Below, one piece after another: positions 23,334-34,600 of a DNA stretch of 64,000 nucleotides. The stretch is from Microglena sp. YARC (taxonomy: Eukaryota; Chlorophyta; Chlorophyceae; Chlamydomonadales; Chlamydomonadaceae). Every line of letters begins with the position of its first letter. Position 1 is the first letter of the stretch. The notes under the pieces were generated by a model. It was not told the DNA's origin and did not search any database. It was given only the letters and a program-made list of their open reading frames with translations. The stretch is taken from positions 21,971,822 to 22,035,821 of the forward strand of contig CM039465.1 of NCBI GenBank assembly GCA_022414725.1, in the 5' to 3' direction. Position numbers and translations under genes: made by a program.

Positions 23334-23500
23334 TCTATGCAGCGTCGCCTGCGACGCTAAAAATGGCGGAGAGTGATCGCAAGGAAGCGACGGAAGCGAG
23401 TTAGTTACGAGACCGTTGGCTGACTTGTCGGGCTTCATCGTGGTCAGATGGATGGATAGATGGATGGATGGACGAACGGACAAATGGGTAACAAAGGGGG
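23334..23500 (+). mobile_element. Family-2 GC-rich element copy
   Basis: Starts GCAGCGTCGCCTGCGACGCT, contains GTTAGTTACGAGACCGTTGG, and runs through a GGATGGAT tract to GACAAATGGGTAACAAAGG. The CCCGCCCCCC end is lost. Confidence 0.75.
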
Positions 23501-23579
23501 CCAAATTTGAAGCCATGATGGGTAGTATAGACAGCGCTACACCACACTTCCTAGTTCATAATGCGATTTGGTTTCGCCA

Positions 23580-24530
23580 CGTGGTATAGCAGTAACAGCC
23601 TCCAGGCTTCCACTGTCTGCGGGCAGAGGAAACATGGGTAGTACAGGCACTGCCACACCACACTCTCGAGTACACAGTGCGATCACACAGGTCATGGAGA
23701 TTTGATGTAGTACAGTTGTACCACAGGCTGCTCCCAGATGCCAGTGGAGAAAACTTGGGTATTACAAACACTAGTACACCACACTCCCGAGTACAAAATA
23801 TGATCACACAGGTCATGGAGATTTGATGTAGTACAGTTGTACCACAGGCTGCTCCCAGATGCCGTTGGAGAAAACTTGGGTATTACAAACACTAGTACAC
23901 CACACTCCCGAGTACAAAATATGATCACACAGGTCATGGAGATTTGATGTACTACAGTTGTACCACAGGCTGCTCCCAGATGCCGTTGAAGAAAACTTGG
24001 GTATTACAAACACTAGTACACCACACTCCCGAGTACAAAATATGATCACACAGGTCATGGAGATTTGATGTACTACAGTTGTACTTCAGGCTGCTCCCAG
24101 GTGCCGATGGAGAAAACTTGGGTAGTACAAACACTAGTACACCACACTCCTGAGTACAAAATATGATCACACAGGTCATGGAGATTTGATGTACTACAGT
24201 TGTACTTCAGGCTGCTCCCAGGTGCCGATGGAGAAAACTTGGGTAGTACAAACACTAGTACACCACACTCCCGAGTAGAAAATATGATCACACAGGTCAT
24301 GGAGATTTGATGTACTACAGTTGTACTTCAGGCTGCTCCCAGGTGCCGATGGAGAAAACTTGGGTAGTACAAACATTAGTACACCACACTCCCGAGTACA
24401 GAATATGATCACACAGGTCATGGAGATTTTATGTACTACGGTTGTACTCCAGGCTGCTCCCAGGTGTTGATGGAGAAAACTTGGGTAGTACAAACACTGC
24501 CACACCACACTCCCGAGTAAAGAATGTGAT
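23580..24530. repeat. 121-bp tandem repeat, about 8 copies
   Basis: The unit carries CACAGGTCATGGAGATTTGA, CTACAGTTGTACTTCAGGCT, GCTCCCAGGTGCCGATGGAG and ACACCACACTCCCGAGTAC. The first copy is the most diverged. Minus-strand frames of 75-104 residues repeat with a period of about 40 and are repeat artefacts. Confidence 0.92.
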
Positions 24531-24599
24531 CACATGTATCTAGTCAGTTTCAATACATGTCCAAGTCTTGCAAAACTTGAGCTTGGTTGCATGGATCCA

Positions 24600-24812
24600 G
24601 CCTTTATCACGTTTAACAGCTATGATGATATCCTGCGAAACGCTAAGCACTCGGAACCAGGGCTTGGGTAAACCTCCGTCATGCACGAACATGCACGAAC
24701 ATGCACGAACTACCTCCTGGCCGGCATGTTTGTGCATGTCGGAAGTTTACCCAAGCCCTGTGCTTTGCGGTTCGCAGGATGTCGTCATAACTGTTTAACG
24801 TGATCAGGCTAC
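24600..24812. repeat. Imperfect fold-back (inverted repeat), arms about 75 bp
   Basis: The left arm (about 24,602-24,682: ATCACGTTTAACAGCTATGA, ATCCTGCGAAACGCTAAGCA, CCAGGGCTTGGGTAAAC) is matched in inverted order by the right arm (about 24,741-24,812: GTTTACCCAAGCCCTG, GCGGTTCGCAGGATGTCGTC, CTGTTTAACGTGATCAGG). The loop has three CATGCACGAA repeats and a partial inverse of them. Both arms read a conserved peptide, SYDDILR-N/T-AKH, on opposite strands, which suggests a duplicated and inverted coding fragment. Confidence 0.75.
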
Positions 24813-24829
24813 TACCTGTCTTCGAGTTC

Positions 24830-25160
24830 TTAGTCCAGGTCTTGCAAAACTTGAACTTGGTTACATAGCTCCAGCCAGCAATTTGACTGCTCGCCGTGAA
24901 CCTGATTCGGCCCCGGTCCAGGTGCCTAGGTCCTGGTCCACGTGTCTGGGTCCAGGTCCACATGTGTAGGTCCAGGTCCACGTGTCTAGGTCTTGCAAAA
25001 ACGATGGATCTAGCTGAGAGGAGTGCAAGCGCAGTGAGTTAGTGAGCAAATGTTTGATCTTGCCTGATCTTGCTGAGATTTTGTACCAGACAGCTTGAAC
25101 TTGAACTTGATAATATAGCTTCAGCTAGCGATTTGGCTGCTCGCCGTCTTAAAAAAATCA
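24830..25160. repeat. CTTGAACTTGG repeats and CCAGGTCC repeats
   Basis: Units with GCAAAACTTGAACTTGGTTA and CAGCCAGCAATTTGACTGCT occur at 24,848 and 25,095, and a simpler (GGTCCAGGTCCACGTGTCTA)-like run lies at 24,912-24,995. They are related to the array at 26,690-26,910. Confidence 0.7.
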
Positions 25161-25235
25161 GGATACAGCTTGCACGTGGTCATGGATTTTAATATGTACT
25201 TGAATTGTTAAACAGTTTTCAGCCTACTCTGGGAT

Positions 25236-25460
25236 GCTCACCGTCTTCCAATTCCAAGTCCGTCGTGTGACTGTTGTCATGATGACAAACGATGAAATTG
25301 GCCGCATTGGTGTGTGAGCTAAATGACCCGAGATTCGTTGGATTATTTGGATTATTATTTGGGGTTGGGGTTGGAGATCATCAAAGCTTTTTCTTGTTAG
25401 CCCTTCTTATAGCAGTTGGGTAGTCCCTTACGCCTATTTGGCCTACCCCTAGACTGTAAC
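25236..25460 (+). repeat. Long dispersed duplicate (second copy at 48,465)
   Basis: About 190 bases from TTCCAATTCCAAGTCCGTCG to CCTTCTTATAGCAGTTGGGT are almost identical to 48,465-48,657. The segment then continues into a family-3 element fragment (GGCCTACCCCTAGACTGTAA). Confidence 0.85.
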
Positions 25461-25469
25461 ATACCGGTA

Positions 25470-25990
25470 CATACAATGCACTTGTGCGTGTCCAGTATGC
25501 GTTGCAGAATGCGAGGCTTCAGCTTCTTCACAGCCTCTGACCAGTTCTCATGTGTGGACCATGACCAAGACCAAGGCCATGACGACTTCTCATGAATACT
25601 ATCAAGTGCATGCACAGCGTCCGTATCCACTTGTGGCGTGGCTTGAAGCCAAGTCCGGTCCTTCCGTGGATCGACAATCACGACACAGTGGTCCACGGTA
25701 TCCGGTACCGCATCTTTACCCTGGTGTGGGTGGGTGTGGGGGGGCTATGCATTATAAAGTGCGTGGACTGTAACATACATACATGACCACACGTCTGATT
25801 TCATAACGGGGTTTTCTATATATTTTGTGGTTGGCCCCAAGTGAGAGCAAACGGGCTGGCCCCCTCAACCTTACGCCTCTTATAAAGCGTACTATTGATG
25901 TATTGATGTTATGATGTATACATATGTATAGGTGCTATCTTAAATCGACAAAAGTGCTGAATTATATGCCGTGTTTTGGGGGTCCGCAAA
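25470..25990. other. Unassigned, apparently non-repetitive stretch
   Basis: Contains short open frames on both strands (for example 25,397-25,696 minus and 25,552-25,773 plus), but no family motif and no consistent exon-intron signals. TGACCAAGACCAAGGCCATG is a small internal repeat. I cannot support a gene here. Confidence 0.4.
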
Positions 25991-25999
25991 ATTAAATTA

Positions 26000-26150
26000 T
26001 CACTACCGGTATTGCACAAAGTGAGCCCCTCCTTCGGTAAAACGATTGCTTGGGTGCCAGTTTGTTTTCGTTTTCTCCCCTTCTAATATATTGGCAGGGC
26101 AAGTCCCTTAAGCCTACCTGGCCTACCCCTGGACAGTAACAGCATACATT
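26000..26150 (+). mobile_element. Dispersed element, family 3
   Basis: Carries the shared end GGCAAGTCCCTTAAGCCTAC then CTGGCCTACCCCTGGACAGT. Other copies of this roughly 150-bp element lie at 30,785, 32,862 (inverted), 41,190 (inverted), 49,550, 53,040, 55,980 and 58,370 (inverted). No coding capacity. Confidence 0.65.
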
Positions 26151-26179
26151 GAGGGTGCTGAATGAGAGAGGGTTCGTTA

Positions 26180-26260
26180 CTTTGTTACATAAACTCAGCA
26201 CATCGTTGCCGAGTCAGGACAGCAGCACAGCCTGCCTATCATCAAATTTTGTAACAGGGA
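26180..26260 (+). repeat. Dispersed repeat shared with 36,215-36,290
   Basis: TTACATAAACTCAGCACATC and GCCGAGTCAGGACAGCAGCA recur in diverged form near 36,217-36,285. Origin unknown. Confidence 0.6.
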
Positions 26261-26364
26261 GCATGCATTATATTTTTTTGGTGCTGCCTCCAGATCCCAA
26301 ACAGCTGCTAATAGCACCCCAAAAGCAACCGGGAGCACCATTGCCAGTGTTTTACCTTTCAGAC

Positions 26365-26545
26365 AAAAGCAGCATCTTCTAGCCAGATCCCTTGACTGGC
26401 TATACAGGCAAAGTCAATGCAACCTAGGGTACTGTATTAGGAAGCTAACAGAATACGCTGGCCAGAACTGTCGAGATCTTGGGCTTGGCCCAGTGGCTGG
26501 CTCTGGGAGCTGCTTAGAAGCTGCTGCTCGCAGCTGAAAAGAACA
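26365..26545. mobile_element. Family-1 TIR element copy
   Basis: Left end AAAAGCAGCATCTTCTAGCC; right end GCTGCTTAGAAGCTGCTGCT then CGCAGCTGAAAAG. The interior matches other copies (CAGTGGCTGGCTCTGGGAGC). Confidence 0.75.
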
Positions 26546-26689
26546 AGTATGATCATTGTGCTGCCGTTACGTAAATACACTGGTTCCATGATGGAACTTT
26601 CATCCCTTTTCGATTAATGGTTGACTGGTTTAAGCTTTCGATTTTTCCTATCTATCTATCATTTTGAAAGATGTCTTATAAAACCGTAT

Positions 26690-26910
26690 AGAAGCCCAGC
26701 GCAAACTACCTTGAACTTGGTTACAAAGCTTCAGCCAGCAATTCATCAGCAATAGCGTAAAGTGGCTTGAACTTGGTTACAAAGCTTCAACCAGCAATTT
26801 AGCAGCAAAAGCGTTGACTAGCTTGAACTTGGTTACAAATTCAGCCAGCAATTTAGCAGCAATAGCGTCAACTAGCTTGGACTTGGTCGCAAAGCTTCAG
26901 ACAGCAATAG
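26690..26910. repeat. About 60-bp tandem repeat, four copies
   Basis: Units of CTTGAACTTGGTTACAAAGC then TTCAGCCAGCAATTTAGCAG CAATAGCGT. Same family as 24,848. Confidence 0.85.
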
Positions 26911-26919
26911 AAACTAGCG

Positions 26920-27360
26920 CGCGCTGCTCAAGCATCCTGTCCTGTCTCCTGTGTCCTGTTGTGTCCTGTTGCCTGCCTAGCTTGGCCATCATGCATATTG
27001 CGGCAGTGCATTGCGGCAGTGCATGTACAGTCTTGAGGAATTAGTGGTGCATGGTGTCTCCAAGTTTAGCCAGCCTATTGTTGGTGCCCCATACTTAATA
27101 CCCATTACAACAAGATGAGCATCACATAGGCGTCAATCGTGTGACATAGAACTGAGGTCTCTACAATATGCTGAACTCTAGTTCGTTGTTGCATTGCAAA
27201 CGAGGCCCTCTTGTTAGCTAATGTCATGGCCTCGTATGGCCCCTTGTTTCCCGCACCGTACTGTACCTGGCGGCACCATGGGGACTGCACCATGACTTGT
27301 TAGCTATTATCATGGCCTCGCATGCCGTCTCCACATATGGCCCCTTGTTTCCTGGTGCAG
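26920..27360. other. Unassigned sequence with short internal duplications
   Basis: TGTCCTGTTGTGTCCTGTTG at 26,945-26,975, and CATGGCCTCGTATGGCCCCT at 27,225 repeated in part at 27,310. No gene recognised. Confidence 0.4.
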
Positions 27361-27545
27361 TCCCAGTGGTGCCGCCAGGTACGGTACGGTACGGCTGTAC
27401 ATGCACTGCCGTCAGGTGCTATACAGAACGGCTGTACATGCACTGACGTCAGGTACAGTATGGTATGGCACGGCTGTACATGCACTGATGTCAGGTACGG
27501 TACGGTACGGTGCGGCTGCACATGCCCTAAGGCAGTACAGTAGGC
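27360..27545. repeat. GGTACGGTACGGCTGTACATG tandem repeat
   Basis: Four units of about 40 bp with TGTACATGCACTGNCGTCAGG and GTACGGTACGG. The short open frames here are repeat-derived. Confidence 0.85.
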
Positions 27546-27549
27546 TTGG

Positions 27550-28140
27550 TCATAAACCCGATCCACCGTCCCTTTTATCATTTGATATTGTTAGTATCAT
27601 AGTAGCTAGCCATGTTCTCATGCACCATGCTTCTCAAATCTCCACATGATGTAATGTAGCACTTCAAGCACCTTCAAGAAAACCCTGCTGTAGACGGCAG
27701 GCCTTTAACTCCGACTTAGGCGTCAGGCTAGCTAGCTATGTAATCATGCACAGTTTCTACTCAGATCTTCACATTTCCAGTGGAACACAAAGTATGTCAG
27801 TGCTGTTCTTCTACTTGGCCTACAGAGCTGCCCTTGAGTGTCATGACCTCGACTTCAGTTGTTTGTTTTTGTGTATAGTGTGTGTGCGTGTGTTGGGGGG
27901 ATGCTATAGGGTGGGATGGGGTTTGGGGGGGGGGGGGGGGGGGGGTATAGGGTTGGGGTGGGTGGGTGCTATAGGGTGGGTGCTTGAATTGGCACCATTT
28001 AAAAGGCCATCTAAATGTGGCTCTCCTTGGAGGGCTCATTTAACTTGCTGCAAGCTGTGGAAATTATTTCCTATTCTAAAGACTCTAGGAGAGCTTCAGG
28101 ATGGTGTTACAGCCCCATGACGAGGCTTGATAGTACAGCC
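27550..28140. other. Unassigned; contains a poly-G tract
   Basis: 27,917-27,944 is a G homopolymer within GGTGGG-rich sequence. The frame at 27,746-28,120 crosses it and is not supported as coding. The distal part (28,020-28,140) may be 3' flanking sequence of gene B. Confidence 0.5.
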
Positions 28141-28149
28141 TAGCGGTAC

Positions 28150-28415
28150 TGCCTCATGGTACAGCCCCTAGGAGAGCTCTTTGGAGGTGCATCAACAACA
28201 CCACTCCCAGTCCGAGTCCGTCTGGGAATAATAATGGGTTGGCGGGCATCTCTGGTAGAGTGGTGTTGGAGAGGGGTGCAAGAAAGTTCATGCTTGTGTT
28301 TACAATGATCCAACTCCCACTCCCAGTCCGAATCCGTCTGGGAATAGGAATGGGTTGGAAAGCACCTCTGGCAGTGTGGTGTTGGAGAGGGGTGCAAGCA
28401 AAGTCATGCTCGGGT
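28150..28415 (-). repeat. Downstream copies of the gene B last exon end
   Basis: Two to three units of about 120 bp on the minus strand repeat the end of the gene B reading frame (CTCTCCAACA-CCACTCTACC and CCCAGACGGA). The copies read variants of the LPEM-PFLFPDGFG C-terminal peptide with frameshifts. They lie immediately after the stop codon. Confidence 0.85.
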
Positions 28416-28642
28416 TTACAACGCTCCAACTCCCGTTCCCAGTCCAAATCCGTCTGGGAATAGGAATGGGAAGGCGGGCATCTCTGGCAGAGTGATGTTG
28501 GAGAGGGGTGCAAGCAAGTTCATGGTGGCTTTCATCAGGTTGGCTGCAGCACGCAGGGGCGCAAGCACATCATTGGAGAGCACGGTGGGCAGGAGGACCA
28601 TGTTAATCTCAGCTGTCTGGACCCTCAGGTCAGCAATCCACT
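28416..28642 (-). CDS. Gene B last exon (exon 11)
   Basis: The acceptor TTACATTTGCAG is followed by 227 bases ending in TAA. After completion of a Glu codon it reads WIADLRVQTAEINMVLLPTV, then LSNDVLAPLRAAANLMKATM and a Pro/Phe-rich tail. A second possible acceptor two bases further in (CAGAG|TGG) would accept a phase-0 partner such as the IQDL exon copies. Confidence 0.75.
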
Positions 28643-31001
28643 CTGCAAATGTAAGCAAAACACAGCAACAAGCATGTCAATGTAAGCAAAACAAAGCAAA
28701 CAGCATGTCTGTAAGCAAAAAAAAGCAAAAAGCGTGTTAATGTAAGCAAAAAAAGCAAAACGCATGTTACTGTTCGCAAAACACAGCAAAAAGTATGCTA
28801 ATGAAAGGAAAACACAGCAAAAACTATGTTAATGTAAGCAAAAAAGTAAAACGCATGTTACTGTACGCATAGCACAGCAAAAGCAAGTTACTAAACGAAA
28901 AACACAGCAAAAGGATGTTAATGAAAGGAAAACACAGCAATAAGTATGTAAATGTTAGAAAAACACAGCAACAAGTATGTTCATGTAAGCCAAACAAAGC
29001 AAAATGCATATTACTGTACGCAAAACACAGCAGAAGCAAATTGCAGTACGCAACCACAACAAAAAGTATGTTAATGTAAGCAAAAAAAGGAAAAAGTGTA
29101 TTAATGTTAGCAAAACACAGCAAAAGGTATGTAAATGTTAGCAAAGCAAAGCAAAAAGTGTATTAATGTTAGCAAAACACAGCAAAAGGTATGTAAATGT
29201 TAGCAAAGCAAAGCAAAAAGTGTATTAATGTTAGCAAAACACAGCAAAAGGTATGTAAATGTTAGCAAAACAAAGCAAAAAGTATGTTACTGTACGCAAA
29301 AGACAGCACAAAGCATGCAACTCTGTTCGCAAAACAACGCAAAAACGATGGTAGAAAGGCAGCCTATGGGCTAAGGGCTGTATCTCACTCACCAGATCTT
29401 GGATAGGGTTATGAAACTCAGTTTAGTTCAGCTTAAATACTAAATACTAAATACTACAAATTCAGTTCAGTTCAGCTTAAATATTTACACCACCACCCAC
29501 TATTCATATTTCCACCCCCACCCCCACCCCCCCTATTTCCACCCCATACCCACACCCCAAGGTAGAAAGACAGCCTGAGGGCTGTATCTCACTCACCAGA
29601 TCTTGGATGGGCTTATGAAATTCTAAGGCTCTCAAAACGCTTATTCAGCTTAAATATTTACACCACCACCCCACTATTCATATTCCCACCACCACCACCA
29701 CCCCCTATTTCCACCACCACTCCAAGTAATTCCCCCACCACCCCACTTGAAGATAGAAAGACAGCCAGAGGGCTGTATCTCACTTACCAGATCTTGGATG
29801 GGCTTATGAAACCCAAAGCCTCTCAAAACGCTCATTCAACTTAAATATTTCCCCCACCACCCCACTTCAAGGTAGAAAGTCAGCCTGAGGGCTGTACCTC
29901 ACTCACCAGATCTTGGATGGGCTCGTGAAATCCAAAGGCTCTCAAAACGCTTATTCAGCTTAATAATAAAAAATATACCCTATTTCCCCCACCACCCCAC
30001 TTGAAGGTAGTAAGGCAGCCTGAGGGCTATAAAAAGGTAATGATAACGCCTGATGGGACGTGGTGTTAAGGGAGCCCGTCGTACGCAGGTGGGGAGCGGT
30101 CTCCTACCTCAACTGGACAAGCTACCATCGCGGTTGACGACCACCTGCAACGCCAAGACCGACCGAAGGGGGAGTCGAACCCCCGACTCTTCATTCTTAA
30201 AGTGACTTAGTCTACCACTAGACCAATGTACATCACTGAAAGAGGCTCTGAGGGCTATATCTCTGAGCGGACGGCACTTCTGTGTACGCTTCAAAAGCGT
30301 GGAACCCCCCCAATTACGATTTGTCGGGTACTTCTGTAGGCATGCCTAGTACTTGACAAATCGTAGGTTACAATTTTGAAGGTACTTAATGACTCGTGTC
30401 AAGTACCTGACAAACAGCAGACAGGGCTATGAGGGCTATATCTCACTCACCAGATCTTGGATGGGCTCATGATCACTGTCATGACATGTCATGTAACGGA
30501 ATGTTTGAAAATTGAGTATTAGTACGCCATGCCACAGGCGTGAGATTGAGGGAACCCTCCTGCTTGCATGCATGTGAACATACTGGAGAAAGCTACTATG
30601 TTATTATTAGGGTTAGGGGTAATTTGGTTTTGCAGACCCTCTGTGCCTGAGCTTGGACTTCCACTTCTTCAGCACGGAGGGAAGTTCTCTACTTCCTCCA
30701 AGGCGGCAAATAACGTAATGTTTCTTTGCTGCATGAGAGGATTTACACCCAAGATATATTGTAGGATTAAATGATCACTGTAGCACGAACTCAGGGCCCC
30801 CGTCCATAAACCGATTGTTTGGGGTTCAGTTCATCAATGTTTTTTTCTTTTTAAGTCCTTCCTTTCACAGTTGGGCAAGTCCTTTTAGCCTATTTGGCCT
30901 ACCCCTGGACTGTAACATACACACAGATGGGGTTATGAAATCCAAAGGCTCACCTTTCCAAATCCAAATCCAAATTCAAAATTTACTCAGCTTAGATACC
31001 C

Positions 31002-31032
<31 letters not shown>

Positions 31033-31633
31033 GCACACACACAAACACAAACAAACAAATAGTACCTGAGTCAGCCAGATCTTGCATGGCGCTTCCGCTA
31101 CATCTTTGGAGTCATGAAGGTCCCTGGCGCCATTCTGCCCATCCTTTCAGCCCCCCACCCACCCACCACCACACACAGACACACACACAAGCACACACAC
31201 ACACATATACACAAACATACACAAAAGCACATACAAACACAAGCACACACACACACACAAGCACACACACACACACAAACACACAAGCACACACACAAAC
31301 ACACACACAAACACACACACACAAACACACACACGCAAGCACACACAAAAACACACACACACGCAAGCACACACAAAAACACACACAAGCACACACACAA
31401 ACACACACACACAAACACACACACACAAGCACACACACAAACAAGCACACACACAAACACACACACACACAAGCACACACACAAACACACACAAGCACAC
31501 ACACAAACACACACACACAAGCACAAACACACACACACACAAGCACACACACAAACACAAACACACACACACACAAGCACACACACAAACACACACACAC
31601 ACAAGCACACACACAAACACACACACACACAAG

Positions 31634-31665
<32 letters not shown>

Positions 31666-34600
31666 AACACACAGACAAAATAGTACCTGAGTTAGCCAGA
31701 TCTTGAATGGCGGATGACTCCTTGTACTTCTTGTTCTTGTTCTTGTTCTTGCCATTGTTCTTGTTGTTATTGCTGCTGGCATCGGCAGCAACAAGGGGGA
31801 TGCCTGAAATTGTTCCACCCAGACCAACAGTATCACTAACTGCACAGGCATAGAAGTTGTTGTTGTTGTTGTAGTTGTTTTTGCTGCTGGCATCGACAGC
31901 AACAAGGGGGATGCTTGAAATGGTTCCACCCAGACCAATAGTATCACTAACTGCACAGGCATAGAAGTTGTTGTTGTTGTTGTAGTTGTTTTTGCTGCTG
32001 GCATCGACAGCAACAAGGGGGATGCTTGAAATGGTTCCACCCAGACCAATAGTATCACTAACTGCACAGGCATAGAAGTTTTTGTTTTTGTTGTTGTTGC
32101 TGACATCGACAGCAACAAGGGGGATGCCTGGAATGGTTCCACCCAGACCATTAGCATCACTAACTGGGCAGGCATAGAAGTTGTTGTTGTTGTTGTTGTT
32201 GTCGTTGTTGCCAACACCGATTATTCTTGGGGCTATGCGTAGCAGCTTCTAGGCAGCTCCCCTGGCTTGCTACCCTGCCAAACCTAAACTTGCCCCACCA
32301 TGGATCCTCCATCAGAAACCGACGCTGTTTCTTTTCTGGCGGAGCCCCCTCTTCAAGGGGGCGGGAGCCCCCAGAGTTACCCATTTGTCCGTTTGTCCGA
32401 CCGAAAAAAAACTTGACTCCTGACACGTCAGCCAACGGTCGCGTAACTAACTCGCTTCGGTCAGCTCCACCGTTGCCACCTTTCGTTCTGTTGCCAACAC
32501 ACTCCGCCAATTTTCCGCATCGCTGGCGACGCCGCACAGGATTTGTTGGGCTACGCGTAGCAGCTTCTAAGCAGCTCTCTGTACCTGTCCTTGGGCAACA
32601 CATGGAGCTATCTAGTGTGCCTCAAGGCTCACATAGAGGGAATTCGAATGCATCTGAAAGCTTTTGGATTGGCCCAGTGGCTGGTTAATGGAGCTGACTG
32701 GAAGCTGCCATGCGTAGCCCCCAAAATAAAATATAAACACTAGTCGTCAAGCTTATTAGGATTGGTGTTCTAGGAAAATGGATGGATCCAAAGGATTGGC
32801 TCACTAGGAAACAATGGAGAGATAAAAAGCAACAAATTAATGAATTTACTTGTATGTATGCATGTTACAGTCCAGGGGTAGGCCAAATAGGCTAAAGGGA
32901 CTTGCCCAACCGTTAGGAAGAGCTTAAAAAGAAAAAGCACTGATGAACTGAACCCCAAACAATCGTTACTTGTTGGGCTTTGGTATAGAGATCACACATG
33001 CAACGACCAGGCACACAGGTGTGACCTCTGTGAGTGAGTCTGTGCGATCCCAGTGGGATGCGCTTCCCCCCCAACCCCGCGGAGCATGAAGCCCAATGAC
33101 CAGGCACACAGGTTGGACCTGTTCTGCCTGGGTTGGAGTTCTGCACCTTTTCTTCCAACAACTCCTCGCCATTCCGTCGCCATTCTGTCGCTGCATGGCA
33201 ACACATGGGTCTGGCTAACTTAGCCATAAATGCCCCCCCACCCCCCACCCCCGGGCTTCATGCTTCGCACTCCGCGGGATTCGGGGGGGCATTTATGGCT
33301 AGGTTAGCCAGACTTATTTTTTTAGTGTGTTGCCATGCAGCGACTGAATGGCGAGGAGTTGTTGGAGGAAAAAGGTGCATAACTTCAACCCTTGCATAAC
33401 AGGCTGACCTGTGCGCCTGGTCGTTGGGCGCCATGCTTTGCACTCTGTGGGTTCCGGGGGGCATTTATGGCTATGTTAGCCAGACTCATGTGTTGCCATG
33501 TAGTGACGGAATGGCGAGGAGTTGTCGGAAGAAAAAGGGGCAGAACTCAAACCCTTGCATAAGAGGTCCAACCTGTGCGCCTGGTCGTTGGACTCCATGC
33601 TTAGCGCTCCGCGGGGTTCGGGGGGCAGCGCATCGCACTGGGGTCGCACAGACTCACTCAATGTGTGATGCGTCGCAAAGAAAAACAGTATGTGTATGTG
33701 CTATGCAAAGGGCTTCAAGGCGAGCTTTGTTTTGCTTTATGAAAGGAATTTCACTCCAGGAGGTGGGTCTCCCGACACAAACCAGCGGCACCGAGGATTC
33801 AGTTTGAATGCTATGGCAGTTATGGAGATACCAAGGGAGTCATGTGATTCAGAAGTACTCCAGCCCAGTTAAGATGGACCCCCCACCCCACCCCCCACAC
33901 ACCCCCAGGTATCTTGGCTGGTGGACTTGATGCCAAGGGAGGTACCAAGGGAGTCATGTGATGCAGAAGTACTCCAGCCCGGTCAAGGAGGACCCCCCGC
34001 CCCCCCGCCCCAACCCCCACCACCAACCGCACCCACCACCCACCCTACCCCTTTTGGCTGGTGGACTTGATGCCAAGGGAGATACCAAGGGAGTCACGTG
34101 TCAAAAAGAATGGTGCATGAATGTAAACCCTAACCCCCCAAAGATACCAAGGGAGTCATGAATGTGAACCCTAAACCCTAACCCCCCCAACGATACCAAG
34201 TGAGTCATGAATGTAAACCCTAAACCCTAACCCCCCCAAAGATACCAAGGGAGTCATGAATGTAAACCCTAAATCGTAACCCCCCAAAGATACCAAGGGA
34301 GTCATGAATGTAAACCCTAAACCCTAAACACCCAAAGATACCAAGGGAGTCATTTGTTTTGAAGTTGTGAAAGGATTTTCACCCCAGGAGGTGGGTCTCC
34401 CTACACAAATCAGCGACACCAAGGATTCAGTTTGAATGGCATGTCAAAAAGCATTGTGAGTGAATGTAAACCCTAAACCCCCAAAGCATTGTGTATGAAA
34501 GTATAGCTTGCGTAACATGACTTCTTGTTGTTTCAGTTGAAGGAACCTTCTCGCTCGCTTGCACTGGGGAAGGTTACTGTGGGTCTTGCTTTCACAGACC

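Noticed and set aside
23556..24508. Series of overlapping 75-104 residue minus-strand frames
   Set aside because: They repeat with the 121-bp unit and carry the same peptide with drift; no splice borders or known motif.
30109..30240. Functional tRNA gene on the minus strand
   Set aside because: T-arm and D-arm are good, but no acceptor stem pairs and the anticodon stem is poor; a second copy with the same non-tRNA tail shows it is a SINE.
31098..32217. Cys/Val and Thr/His frames over the CA tract
   Set aside because: Dinucleotide repeat translations. Only the exon-10 segment on the minus strand (31,687-31,839) has splice borders and non-repeat content.
34110..34350. Chromosome end (telomere)
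   Set aside because: The CCCTAAA runs are one to two units long, embedded in other repeat sequence with genes on both sides.
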